From assembly GCF_018919485.1 (NCBI RefSeq), contig NZ_JAHLMU010000001.1:100655-164654 (forward strand): DNA of 64,000 nucleotides, written 5' to 3'. The translations under genes and the position numbers were made by a program. Source of the stretch: Psychrobacter sp. TAE2020. GTDB lineage: Bacteria > Pseudomonadota > Gammaproteobacteria > Pseudomonadales > Moraxellaceae. How positions within the stretch are numbered: position 1 is the stretch's first letter; every line of letters starts with the position of its first letter. The notes under the pieces are model-generated. The model was given only the letters and a program-made list of their open reading frames with translations. It was not told the origin of the DNA and did no database searches. Shown one piece after another: positions 10,198 to 18,262 of this stretch.

Positions 10198-11991
10198 TTA
10201 AAAAGTAAACTGTTCAACATCCATACTCATGTAGGGTTCAACGCCAGTAGCGATACGCTCAGCATAAGTAGTCGTACGTGGTAACAGTTTAGCGAAGTAG
10301 AACTGCGCCGTCTTCATTTTGGCATCATAGAAGTCATGCTCACTGTTGCCATTAGCAATTTCAGTCTGAGCAACCAATGCCATACGCGCCCATAAGTAGG
10401 CTAAAGTCACATAGCCACTGAAGTACATATAGTCGACAGCAGCGCCACCTACCGCCTCAGGATTTTCTTCAGCTTGCTTAGCAATATCTATGGTCAATTC
10501 GCCCCATTGCTTGATATGTTTGATAAGCGATGCGGTAAATTGATTCATAGCACTGTTATTTTCATTGTCATCACAGAACTGTTGGATAACTTTAGTAAAG
10601 TTAGCCAATAGCTTGCCTTGTGATCCTAGTACTTTACGACCGATCAAATCAAGAGATTGAATCTGGGTTGTGCCCTCGTAAATGCAGGCAATAGTAGTGT
10701 CACGAACGTTTTGCTCAAGACCATATTCTACACAGTAGCCACTACCACCTAAGGCTTGTACGCCGTGGTGAGCAGACTCAAGCCCTGTTTCAGTTAAGAA
10801 AGCCTTACCGATAGGGGTGAGTAATGACAGCATCTGATTGGCATATTCAAGAGCTTCGCCTTCGCCTTTGGCTACAGTGTCTGCAAATTGAGACATATAG
10901 CAGATCAAAGCGCGACCGCCTTCTGCAAAAGCTTTAGTCGTCAATAGCATGTCACGAACAGCAGGATGTACAATAATAGGATCGGCAGGTTTTGCAGGGA
11001 ATTTAGCACCGTCTAAAGAACGAAAGGCCAAACGCTCTTTGGCGAAAGACAAAGCACCTTGGAAAGCATATTGAGAGGCAGTAACCCCTTGAATAGCCGT
11101 ACCAATTCGAGCCACATTCATAAAGGTAAACATGCAGTTTAAGCCACGATTTTCTTCACCAATTAGATAACCCTTGGCACTGTCATAGTTGATGACACAA
11201 GTGGCTGATGCTTTGATACCCATCTTGTGCTCAATTGAGCCACAAGAGACCGCATTACGTACACCCAGGCTACCATCATCATTGACCATGAACTTTGGTA
11301 CTATAAATAATGACAATCCTTTAGTACCTGCTGGTGCACTTGGCAAGCGCGCCAAAACGATATGGATAATATTCTCAGACATGTCATGCTCGCCTGCAGA
11401 AATCCAAATCTTACCGCCAGTAATATTGTAGCTGCCATCATCATTAGGCTCAGCTTTACTGCGCACTAAATTCAGATCAGAACCACATTGCGGCTCGGTC
11501 AGACACATGACGCCTGTCCATTCACCTGCCACTAATTTAGGTAAGTATTTTTGTTTTTGTTCATCAGTACCATGATGCTCAAGCGTAGACACGCAACCCT
11601 CCGATAGACCAGGATACATACCGAACGACCAGTTGGCAGTACCCACGAATTCAGAGATAGCTGAGTTAAGAGAGGCTGGCATGGCTTGACCACCGAACTC
11701 TTCTTCAGCGGTTAAAGAGGTGAAGCCCAAATCACAATACTGCTTATAAGCTTCCTTAAAGCCTTTAGGAGTTGTCACTTCACCATTATTAAAATGACAG
11801 CCCTCAGCATCACCACTCTGATTCAACGGTGACAGCTCATTCTCAGCAAAGCTGGCGGCTGTTTCGAGGTAGCTGTCTACGATGTCGGCTTCAATATGAG
11901 AAAAGGCGGCGATCGATTGGTAATGGGCAGTAGTATTTAGAAGTTCATGCATGACAAATTTCATGTCGCGTAGGGGGGCTTTATATTGCAT
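10198..11991 (-). CDS. Acyl-CoA dehydrogenase (approx. 600-residue class), paralogue 2
   Basis: Second beta-oxidation acyl-CoA dehydrogenase, 597 residues, clearly paralogous to the gene at 7993-9777. Shared blocks include MCLTEPQCGSDL, SIEHKMGIKASATCVINYD and YEGTTQIQSLDLIGRKVLGSQG, again with the catalytic Glu in YEG. The N-terminus MQYKAPLRDMKFVMHELL parallels the other copy. It is probably FAD-bound and coupled to ETF. A hairpin terminator follows it, so the two copies are likely separate transcription units with perhaps different chain-length preferences; that is inference. Confidence 0.93.
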   Translation of the reverse strand: MQYKAPLRDMKFVMHELLNTTAHYQSIAAFSHIEADIVDSYLETAASFAENELSPLNQSGDAEGCHFNNGEVTTPKGFKEAYKQYCDLGFTSLTAEEEFGGQAMPASLNSAISEFVGTANWSFGMYPGLSEGCVSTLEHHGTDEQKQKYLPKLVAGEWTGVMCLTEPQCGSDLNLVRSKAEPNDDGSYNITGGKIWISAGEHDMSENIIHIVLARLPSAPAGTKGLSLFIVPKFMVNDDGSLGVRNAVSCGSIEHKMGIKASATCVINYDSAKGYLIGEENRGLNCMFTFMNVARIGTAIQGVTASQYAFQGALSFAKERLAFRSLDGAKFPAKPADPIIVHPAVRDMLLTTKAFAEGGRALICYMSQFADTVAKGEGEALEYANQMLSLLTPIGKAFLTETGLESAHHGVQALGGSGYCVEYGLEQNVRDTTIACIYEGTTQIQSLDLIGRKVLGSQGKLLANFTKVIQQFCDDNENNSAMNQFTASLIKHIKQWGELTIDIAKQAEENPEAVGGAAVDYMYFSGYVTLAYLWARMALVAQTEIANGNSEHDFYDAKMKTAQFYFAKLLPRTTTYAERIATGVEPYMSMDVEQFTF

Positions 11992-12493
11992 AATTTCCTG
12001 TCCTTTATTAGGGATATGTCTGCTTACAATTAGAGCGTTGTAACTGCTATTTAAGGGATTATTAATAGAAAGTAATAACTCTAGGACTAGGGGTTATCAA
12101 TAGTCACAAACGATCGTAACGATGATTATAAAAATGAATCACCGCCAATAAGGCTAGCAAAATTAATAAAGATAACGATTGGGAGTGATAACTCAGGCCT
12201 ATGGCTTTGATCTATTAAAATTCAGTCTGTTCATCAGCTTGTGGCAATATACGATAATGAATTCATTATAAAAGATAGGCGTTCGCAGAGAATTATACAA
12301 GTTGGTAGGTAAAACTGATAAGTCATCAACCCGACTTGCATCCTATTTTGCAAGCCCGATGAAATCTTAAGTGCGAATATAAAACGATTGACATGATCAA
12401 AATTTACTATCACTGTTAGTAGGTAATAGCACAGGATTAAGTAAGCATATATCGGCTAAAATAATAAAAGTATTAACCTTATAGGATTCGACA
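11992..12493. other. 502-base intergenic region upstream of acyl-CoA dehydrogenase 2
   Basis: No coding frame. It is AT-rich. Around 12322-12363 there is an imperfect inverted repeat (CATC and CTTGC pairing with GCAAG and GATG), without a T run. It could be a weak terminator of the gene at 12494 or a regulatory hairpin. Nothing else stands out. Confidence 0.5.
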
Positions 12494-14278
12494 TTAACGA
12501 AAATTGATCTGCTCAGTTAACATTCTAGTAGCGGATAAGTAAGGTATTGGAGGACTAAAACAATACCCTTGACCGTAGAGACAGCCCATGTTTAATAGTA
12601 GATCCCGCTGTTGCTCAGTTTCAATACCTTCCGCAATAACTACCATATCTAGCGCTATAGCTAAGTCTAAAATGGCTTTAACAATAGCTTGCTGAGTCCT
12701 GCTATTTACCATTTTTAAAATAAAGCTTTTGTCTATTTTTATAATATCAAAAGGATACTCTTGTAGGTAGCTCAAAGAAGAATAACCAGTACCAAAATCA
12801 TCAAGTGCTAGACCCACTCCTAAAGTTTTGAGTTGCTCAAGCTGCTTTTTGACATTAGCATGACCCAGCATTAATGAAGACTCAGTAATCTCAATATTTA
12901 ATTGGGTAGGATTAATTAATTTTTTACTAAACAAATCACTAAGGAAGTTGTAAAAATCGGTATGACTAAACTCCATGGCATCAGCATTAATACAGATATT
13001 TTTGTGAAAGCCCAGATTTTCCCAAGCTTGCAAATGCTTAGTAATTTGCACAGCCATTTGACAGAATAGCTCAAATGAGAGTTTGTACTTAATGATAGCA
13101 TCAATAAAGTGACAAGGTTTTAGCAGTCCACGAGTAGGATGTTGCCATCGCACTAAGGCCTCGAAGCCGATAATTTCACCAGTACTTAAATTCACTTTAG
13201 GCTGATAATAAGGTACAAACTGACACTTCTGTATAGCCACGCGCAGCTCTGCTTCGAGCTGTAAGCTGTCAGAGATAAACCGATCCAAATCGGCATGATA
13301 CCAGCAGATATCGTCGACTTTACTCTCCCTGACATACTGTAGCGCTTTTTCAGCTTTAGTCAGTAGCCCTATAAGCTGATTATCATTCTTAGGATAATGA
13401 CTAATACCTATGGACAGCTGTAAATAAATATTAATTTTTTTAAAGGAGCTATTATCTACCAAGCCGTTAAAGTCTACTATCTCATCTCTGTGATAGGCAT
13501 TTATCAGTTGGTCTTTTGAACAACAGTCTACTATGAAGGGTTGTTGACAAACTTGCATTAATCTATCCAGTTGATGACTCACTTGGCTCTTGTGACAGCC
13601 GTCAAATAGTAAGACAAAATCATCAGAACCAAAATGGGCAAAAAATTTTAGATGTTTTAGTTTTATATCATTAACCCGCTCTACAAATTCTATTATTAAA
13701 TTATTGCCCTGAGTAAGCCCTATACTAGAGGCAAGGGTGCGATAACGATTAATATTGAAGCGCACAATGAATATTTCACTGCTATTGTCTAATAACAAGT
13801 GATTGGCTTGACTTAGGAATACTTTGCGTTTAGGTAACCCTGTTAGTGGATCAAAGTTTAGTAAATGAGTGAGTTTTTCCTTATCTTTAACTAGTGCTGA
13901 GATGTCACGAAACATACCTATAAAATACACTTGATCATCAATAGTCATTTGACGATAAGTAACATAGCAATTGAGTGTCTGACCATAACGATTGGCTATT
14001 GAAACATTATTTGCATAAAGGCCAGTACTACGCAAATCACCAATCATGTCGTTTAAAACAGTGCCATCTCGTAGGGATAAAAATTCAGTGGCGTAAACCC
14101 CAAGAGGTCGATTTAACAAAAACTCTGAGTTGTACCCAACCATAACCTCGAAAGCACGGTTAACTGATAAGTAATGAAGATCGGCGTCTAATATAGAGAT
14201 AGCATTATCGTGTTCTTCGCAAAATTGGGCTAGCAACTGCTGCTTAATTGAATCGGTGATAGGGGATGGTGTACTCAT
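12494..14278 (-). CDS. PAS-GGDEF-EAL protein, probable c-di-GMP phosphodiesterase
   Basis: Signalling protein of 594 residues. A PAS sensor domain covers about residues 20-130. A GGDEF domain follows at about 135-320, opening with FDPLTGLPKR, and an EAL domain spans about 340-590. The GGDEF active loop reads GSDDF near residue 214, so cyclase activity is doubtful. The EAL domain keeps the key motifs: EALVRWQHP near residue 371, EITES, DDFGTGYSSL and the KIDKSFI segment. By family knowledge this suggests it degrades c-di-GMP, with the degenerate GGDEF possibly binding GTP. No membrane segment or signal peptide is seen, so it is likely cytosolic. It is a single gene, and its PAS ligand is unknown. 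Confidence 0.9.
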   Translation of the reverse strand: MSTPSPITDSIKQQLLAQFCEEHDNAISILDADLHYLSVNRAFEVMVGYNSEFLLNRPLGVYATEFLSLRDGTVLNDMIGDLRSTGLYANNVSIANRYGQTLNCYVTYRQMTIDDQVYFIGMFRDISALVKDKEKLTHLLNFDPLTGLPKRKVFLSQANHLLLDNSSEIFIVRFNINRYRTLASSIGLTQGNNLIIEFVERVNDIKLKHLKFFAHFGSDDFVLLFDGCHKSQVSHQLDRLMQVCQQPFIVDCCSKDQLINAYHRDEIVDFNGLVDNSSFKKINIYLQLSIGISHYPKNDNQLIGLLTKAEKALQYVRESKVDDICWYHADLDRFISDSLQLEAELRVAIQKCQFVPYYQPKVNLSTGEIIGFEALVRWQHPTRGLLKPCHFIDAIIKYKLSFELFCQMAVQITKHLQAWENLGFHKNICINADAMEFSHTDFYNFLSDLFSKKLINPTQLNIEITESSLMLGHANVKKQLEQLKTLGVGLALDDFGTGYSSLSYLQEYPFDIIKIDKSFILKMVNSRTQQAIVKAILDLAIALDMVVIAEGIETEQQRDLLLNMGCLYGQGYCFSPPIPYLSATRMLTEQINFR

Positions 14279-14424
14279 AATCTTTGCTCATGGGATGACA
14301 GAGTTTAAACAGAGTTACTCTAAATATCGTTATTAAAAATCTACTGAAAGTATAGTAATTGTAAATAAAAGTTCAATAGATGGATATAAAAACCTGGCAG
14401 GCCATAATCAGTGTTAAATAGTTG

Positions 14425-15378
14425 CTATAGGTCGCTAAGGGCGTGCAAGGTCGCCAGTGCTACGATAGGGGCAGTTTCAGTTCGTAATACACGTGTACCA
14501 ATTTGCCAAGCTGCAAAACCAACCTGCTGTGCTTGCTGACACTCATCAGTACTGAGACCCCCTTCAGGCCCAACTAGTAAGTTGATATAAGGCAGTGGCT
14601 TCGCTAAGACATTACACAAAGTAGTTGGCATCAAAGGTTGGGCTACTGCGGGTACACTGAGCATTAAGGATAAGTCTGCTTGCTGCTGTAATTGCTGGTA
14701 ATAAGGATCTTGACTGAGCGCTGTCATTGCAGAGCCTACGGCTATTTGGTTGCCTATGACCTTGCTAGGATGACTATCAGAGCGGCCATTTGTAGTATTA
14801 TCCACACTTGGCTTGGCTAGCGTTTGCAACCAAGCATCGATAGACACTGGTGCGATGATAAGGGGCGGCCTATTTAATCCGCACTGCTCACAAGCGGCAA
14901 TAGCGACTTGCTGCCAGTGTGCCACCTTTTTATCTACTTGCAGGGGTTTTAGATGGACCTCCCCATGATGACTACTCAACAGTTGAATGGCGGTCACCCC
15001 AAGCTCAGTTGACTTTTGAATAGCATAATCCATACGCTCACCGCGACTAATGACTAAGCCAATCTTACTTATAAACGGTGCAGTACGGTCATCAGTGTTG
15101 TGAGTGAGTAAAATAGCGGTCGCTTGTTTTTTGCTTATAGTAGCCAGCTCTACCAGATACTCGCCACCAAAACCATCAAATAGTATACCTCGCTCACCAC
15201 TGTTAGCACGCAGTACACGGCACCAATGATGAGTGATAGTCTCAGTCAGAATAAGGCTGGCACCAATTACTAGGGTGTTTAGTTTGGGATAATGAGGCCG
15301 ATTATTGTTATGATCTTCAGGCTTATTATTGTCTTTATTAATATCATCTAGGTTAGCTGCATAGAAAAAACGTCGCAC
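14425..15378 (-). CDS. rsmE: 16S rRNA (U1498-N3) methyltransferase
   Basis: SPOUT-class SAM methyltransferase that makes m3U1498 in 16S rRNA. It has 317 residues, longer than the usual 240-250. It opens with MRRFFY, then has about 28 Asn/Asp-rich residues before the PUA-like core resumes at ITHHWCRVLRAN. The C-terminal trefoil-knot motifs are present: LLVGPEGGLSTDE and IGTRVLRTETAPI. A second low-complexity insertion lies near residues 180-225. The extra length is therefore two loop insertions, not a fusion. It is separated from metF by a terminator, so it is probably transcribed alone. Confidence 0.94.
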   Translation of the reverse strand: MRRFFYAANLDDINKDNNKPEDHNNNRPHYPKLNTLVIGASLILTETITHHWCRVLRANSGERGILFDGFGGEYLVELATISKKQATAILLTHNTDDRTAPFISKIGLVISRGERMDYAIQKSTELGVTAIQLLSSHHGEVHLKPLQVDKKVAHWQQVAIAACEQCGLNRPPLIIAPVSIDAWLQTLAKPSVDNTTNGRSDSHPSKVIGNQIAVGSAMTALSQDPYYQQLQQQADLSLMLSVPAVAQPLMPTTLCNVLAKPLPYINLLVGPEGGLSTDECQQAQQVGFAAWQIGTRVLRTETAPIVALATLHALSDL

Positions 15379-15541
15379 TTTATCTTATTCCTATTATTAA
15401 TATAAAAAGGGATTTAATATTCTGTATACAATACCTTACCGCTAATCGAATAACAAATTATTAGTAGCTATCCCAAGTGGGGTATTGAGTATTGGCACTG
15501 ACATTTATAGTGTTGTTACTAGGCTGTTAGATCACCACTCA

Positions 15542-15573
15542 TAAAAAAACTGGCGCTCCTAAGAGTACCAGTT
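15542..15573 (-). terminator. Rho-independent terminator of ahcY-metF
   Basis: AACTGG/CCAGTT outer stem with a CTC/GAG inner stem and CTAA loop, followed on the minus strand by seven Ts. It lies 40 bases after the metF stop. Confidence 0.88.
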
Positions 15574-15613
15574 GTTTTAAACATTGTATTACAGCCTATT
15601 TATAACCGCAACT

Positions 15614-16474
15614 TTAAAACGCCAATGCAGAAGCGAGACCTAAAGCTTCGACTAAGCGCTTGTTAGGCTCGACTTTGTTCATGCTATAAAAGTGCATCGC
15701 TGGCACACCCTCACTAATTAAACGCTCACAAAGGCGATAAACAACTTCAAAGCCAAACTCACGAATAGCTTTGCTATCGTCACCAAAATCAGCCAACTGC
15801 TTGCGCACATAGCGCGGAATATCAGCACCACAACTGTCAGCAAAACGTATCAAATTGCTAGAGTTAGTGATAGGCATGATACCTGCGACTAGTGGTTGAG
15901 CTGCTGTGTCAATGCCGCGTTGCTCTACGGCATCACGCAAATAAAGATAGCTATCAGCGTTGTAGAAGAACTGAGTAATAGCCGCATTAGCACCTGCTTG
16001 GTATTTATTGACTAAGTTATCAATATCTAATAAAAAGCTACGTGCTTGTGGATGCATCTCAGGGTAGGCTGCCACTTCTATATGGAAATAGTCGCCTGAA
16101 TGTTCACGAATGAACTGGACTAAGTCCACCGCAAAAGGCAGCTCTCCCATACCGACTTGACCTGAAGGTAAGTCGCCACGTAAAGCAACGAGACGATCGA
16201 TACCTAAGCTTTTATATAAGTCTAACAGCTCAGAAATTTCGCTTTTATCATCACCGATGCAAGAGATATGCGGGGCGACTGGCGTTTTGCTGCGCACGCA
16301 TAAATCTTTTACTATCTCTAAAGTACGACTACGAGTTGAGCCGCCCGCACCATAAGTGACGGAAAAATACTTTGGTGCAAGCTTATTGAGCTGATCAAAA
16401 GTACTCAGCAGTTTCTCATGCCCTTGTGCAGACTTAGCAGGGAAAAACTCAAAAGAAACGGCAGGCTTACTCAC
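15614..16474 (-). CDS. metF: 5,10-methylenetetrahydrofolate reductase
   Basis: FAD enzyme that reduces methylene-THF to methyl-THF, the methyl donor for methionine synthesis. It has 286 residues with a TIM-barrel. Motifs are SFEFFPAKS at the N-terminus, YFSVTYGAGGSTR, LVALRGDLPSG near residue 98, EVAAYPEMHP near residue 134 and ITQFFYNAD near residue 165. It starts 11 bases after ahcY ends, so the two are almost certainly one operon controlled by the upstream SAH riboswitch. This links methyl-group regeneration to SAH clearance. Confidence 0.97.
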   Translation of the reverse strand: MSKPAVSFEFFPAKSAQGHEKLLSTFDQLNKLAPKYFSVTYGAGGSTRSRTLEIVKDLCVRSKTPVAPHISCIGDDKSEISELLDLYKSLGIDRLVALRGDLPSGQVGMGELPFAVDLVQFIREHSGDYFHIEVAAYPEMHPQARSFLLDIDNLVNKYQAGANAAITQFFYNADSYLYLRDAVEQRGIDTAAQPLVAGIMPITNSSNLIRFADSCGADIPRYVRKQLADFGDDSKAIREFGFEVVYRLCERLISEGVPAMHFYSMNKVEPNKRLVEALGLASALAF

Positions 16475-16485
16475 AGTCGTGCTCC

Positions 16486-17913
16486 TTAGTATTTATAGGT
16501 TTCAGGCTTGAAAGGTCCTTCGACAGGTACCCCTAAGTATTCAGCTTGCTTGTTGGTCAACTTAGTTAGCGTACCATTGAAGCCCGCAACCATTGCCGCA
16601 GCTACTTCTTCGTCAAGCTTCTTCGGTAGCACTCTAACATACAAATTATCAGAGCGCTCATCGACAGGTAAGTCGGCAAACTTTTCTTCAAATAGATACA
16701 TTTGCGCCAACACTTGGTTAGCGAATGATCCGTCCATTACTCTTGATGGGTGACCGGTGGCGTTACCTAAATTCACCAAACGACCTTCAGCTAACAAAAT
16801 CAAATAGTCATTGACATCGTCTGAACGGAAGATTTGATGAACTTGGGGCTTAACTTCAGCCCAGCGCCAATTATCACGCATAAACTGCGTATCAATTTCG
16901 GTATCGAAGTGACCGATATTACAAACCACAGCGCCTGGCTTCAACGCCGCTAGCATATGTTTGTCACAGACGTGATAGTTACCAGTAGTAGTAACAATCA
17001 TGTCAGTATCTTCTAGTAGACGGGTATTAATGTTTTCTGCGCCGCCAGTGTTGTCACCATTAATATAAGGCGATAAGACTTCGTAGCCATCCATACAAGC
17101 TTGCATAGCGCAGATAGGATCAACTTCTGATACCCGTACGATCATACCTTCTTGACGTAAGCTCTGCGCAGAACCTTTACCCACATCGCCATAACCGATA
17201 ACTAGGGCGCGACGACCAGCTAGGAACATATCGGTACCACGTTTGATGGCATCGTTTAAGCTATGACGGCAACCGTATTTGTTGTCATTCTTAGACTTGG
17301 TAACAGCATCATTGACGTTGATAGCAGGTACTTTTAGCGTGCCTTTATTGAGCATGTCAAGCAAGCGATGCACACCAGTAGTAGTCTCTTCAGAGATACC
17401 ATGGACGTTATCCAGCAGTTGTGGGTACTCATTATGGATAAGAGCGGTTAAATCACCACCATCATCTAAAATTAAGTTGGCATCCCAAAGTTGACCTGAT
17501 TCTTCGCCGCCCACATATAGCTGTTGACGCAAGCACCATTCGTATTCTTCGTCAGTTTCGCCTTTCCAAGCAAATACTGGAGTACCAGCAGCAGCAACAG
17601 CAGCAGCAGCATGATCTTGGGTTGAGAAGATGTTACATGAAGTCCAACGCACTTCAGCACCAAGAGCAATCAAGGTCTCGATAAGTACAGCGGTTTGGAT
17701 AGTCATGTGGATACAGCCGACGATTTTAGCGCCTTGTAGTGGCTGATCAGCTTGATAGCGACGACGCAAACCCATAAGGGCAGGCATTTCAGCTTCGGCA
17801 AGGGTGATTTCACGACGACCATATTCCGCTAAGCTAATGTCAGCAACTTTATAGTCCGTGAAAGTAGGGTCTAGCGTGTGGACAGATGGTATATTAGACA
17901 CTGCGTCCATCAT
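16486..17913 (-). CDS. ahcY: S-adenosylhomocysteine hydrolase
   Basis: NAD-dependent hydrolysis of SAH to homocysteine and adenosine, relieving product inhibition of SAM methyltransferases. It has 475 residues, the long bacterial form. Visible are [27 protein letters not shown], the NAD-binding loop [12 protein letters not shown] near residue 235 and the C-terminal PFKPETYKY that completes the neighbouring subunit's NAD site. The alanine run [11 protein letters not shown] is part of the normal family sequence. It is first gene of the ahcY-metF operon. An SAH-sensing riboswitch lies 40-180 bases upstream of the start. Confidence 0.98.
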   Translation of the reverse strand: MMDAVSNIPSVHTLDPTFTDYKVADISLAEYGRREITLAEAEMPALMGLRRRYQADQPLQGAKIVGCIHMTIQTAVLIETLIALGAEVRWTSCNIFSTQDHAAAAVAAAGTPVFAWKGETDEEYEWCLRQQLYVGGEESGQLWDANLILDDGGDLTALIHNEYPQLLDNVHGISEETTTGVHRLLDMLNKGTLKVPAINVNDAVTKSKNDNKYGCRHSLNDAIKRGTDMFLAGRRALVIGYGDVGKGSAQSLRQEGMIVRVSEVDPICAMQACMDGYEVLSPYINGDNTGGAENINTRLLEDTDMIVTTTGNYHVCDKHMLAALKPGAVVCNIGHFDTEIDTQFMRDNWRWAEVKPQVHQIFRSDDVNDYLILLAEGRLVNLGNATGHPSRVMDGSFANQVLAQMYLFEEKFADLPVDERSDNLYVRVLPKKLDEEVAAAMVAGFNGTLTKLTNKQAEYLGVPVEGPFKPETYKY

Positions 17914-17954
17914 ATGCTCCTATCAGTAATAAATGAATGATAAAAAGAATAAAA

Positions 17955-18090
17955 CGCAGGTGCCGTTATTTGCGCTGTCTAATAACTATCTATTAAACAG
18001 TACCGAGCCTAACATAACTAATAATTAACAGGCCTTTAGTACTTAAATGCCTTGATTACTGGGTATGGTGCAACACCTCTCGGAGGTCGT
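17955..18090 (-). promoter_or_regulatory. S-adenosylhomocysteine (SAH) riboswitch upstream of ahcY
   Basis: Read on the minus strand, the leader contains CCGAG-AGGTGTTGC, then AGGCTCGG, then AACGGCACCT, the order of conserved blocks in the SAH riboswitch class. P1 forms from CCGAG (18083-18079) and CTCGG (18007-18003). The pseudoknot forms from AGGTG (18078-18074) and CACCT (17962-17958). Between them a P2 hairpin is supported by CATA/TATG, AGTAAT/ATTATT (one GU) and AGGC/GCCT. The class is known to activate ahcY-type genes when SAH is high. Here the aptamer ends about 40 bases before the ahcY start, so ligand-dependent access of the ribosome site is a plausible mechanism; that step is inference. 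Confidence 0.88.
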
Positions 18091-18196
18091 TATTGTAAAG
18101 TATGACAGACCGTTTGTCACCTATTGGCTAGTATAAATAGTTAGCGATTATGTTGATAAATCGTGTCAATCGTTATTGATATTAACCAACAGCCAT

Positions 18197-18225
18197 AAAA
18201 AAGGCCATCGATTGATGACCTTTTT
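18197..18225 (-). terminator. Rho-independent terminator of the TonB receptor gene
   Basis: AAAAAGG/CCTTTTT with inner CATC/GATG stem, one mismatch and a GATT loop. It has a T tract on both strands and so could work in either direction. It is 38 bases beyond the stop at 18263. Confidence 0.8.
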
Positions 18226-18262
18226 GATTAGTAATACAAGTTTTAGTTAAGATTAAATGAGC

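Larger units (their letters stand above)
17914..18262. other. Intergenic region: ahcY leader plus TonB-receptor terminator
   Basis: The 349 bases are accounted for by the SAH riboswitch and the hairpin terminator at 18197-18225. The ahcY promoter should lie between about 18090 and 18195; no clear hexamers are visible. Confidence 0.6.

Noticed and set aside
17580..17615. Trinucleotide (GCT/CAG)-like run in ahcY
   Set aside because: It encodes an alanine-rich helix present in normal AhcY proteins, so I do not treat it as an unstable repeat.
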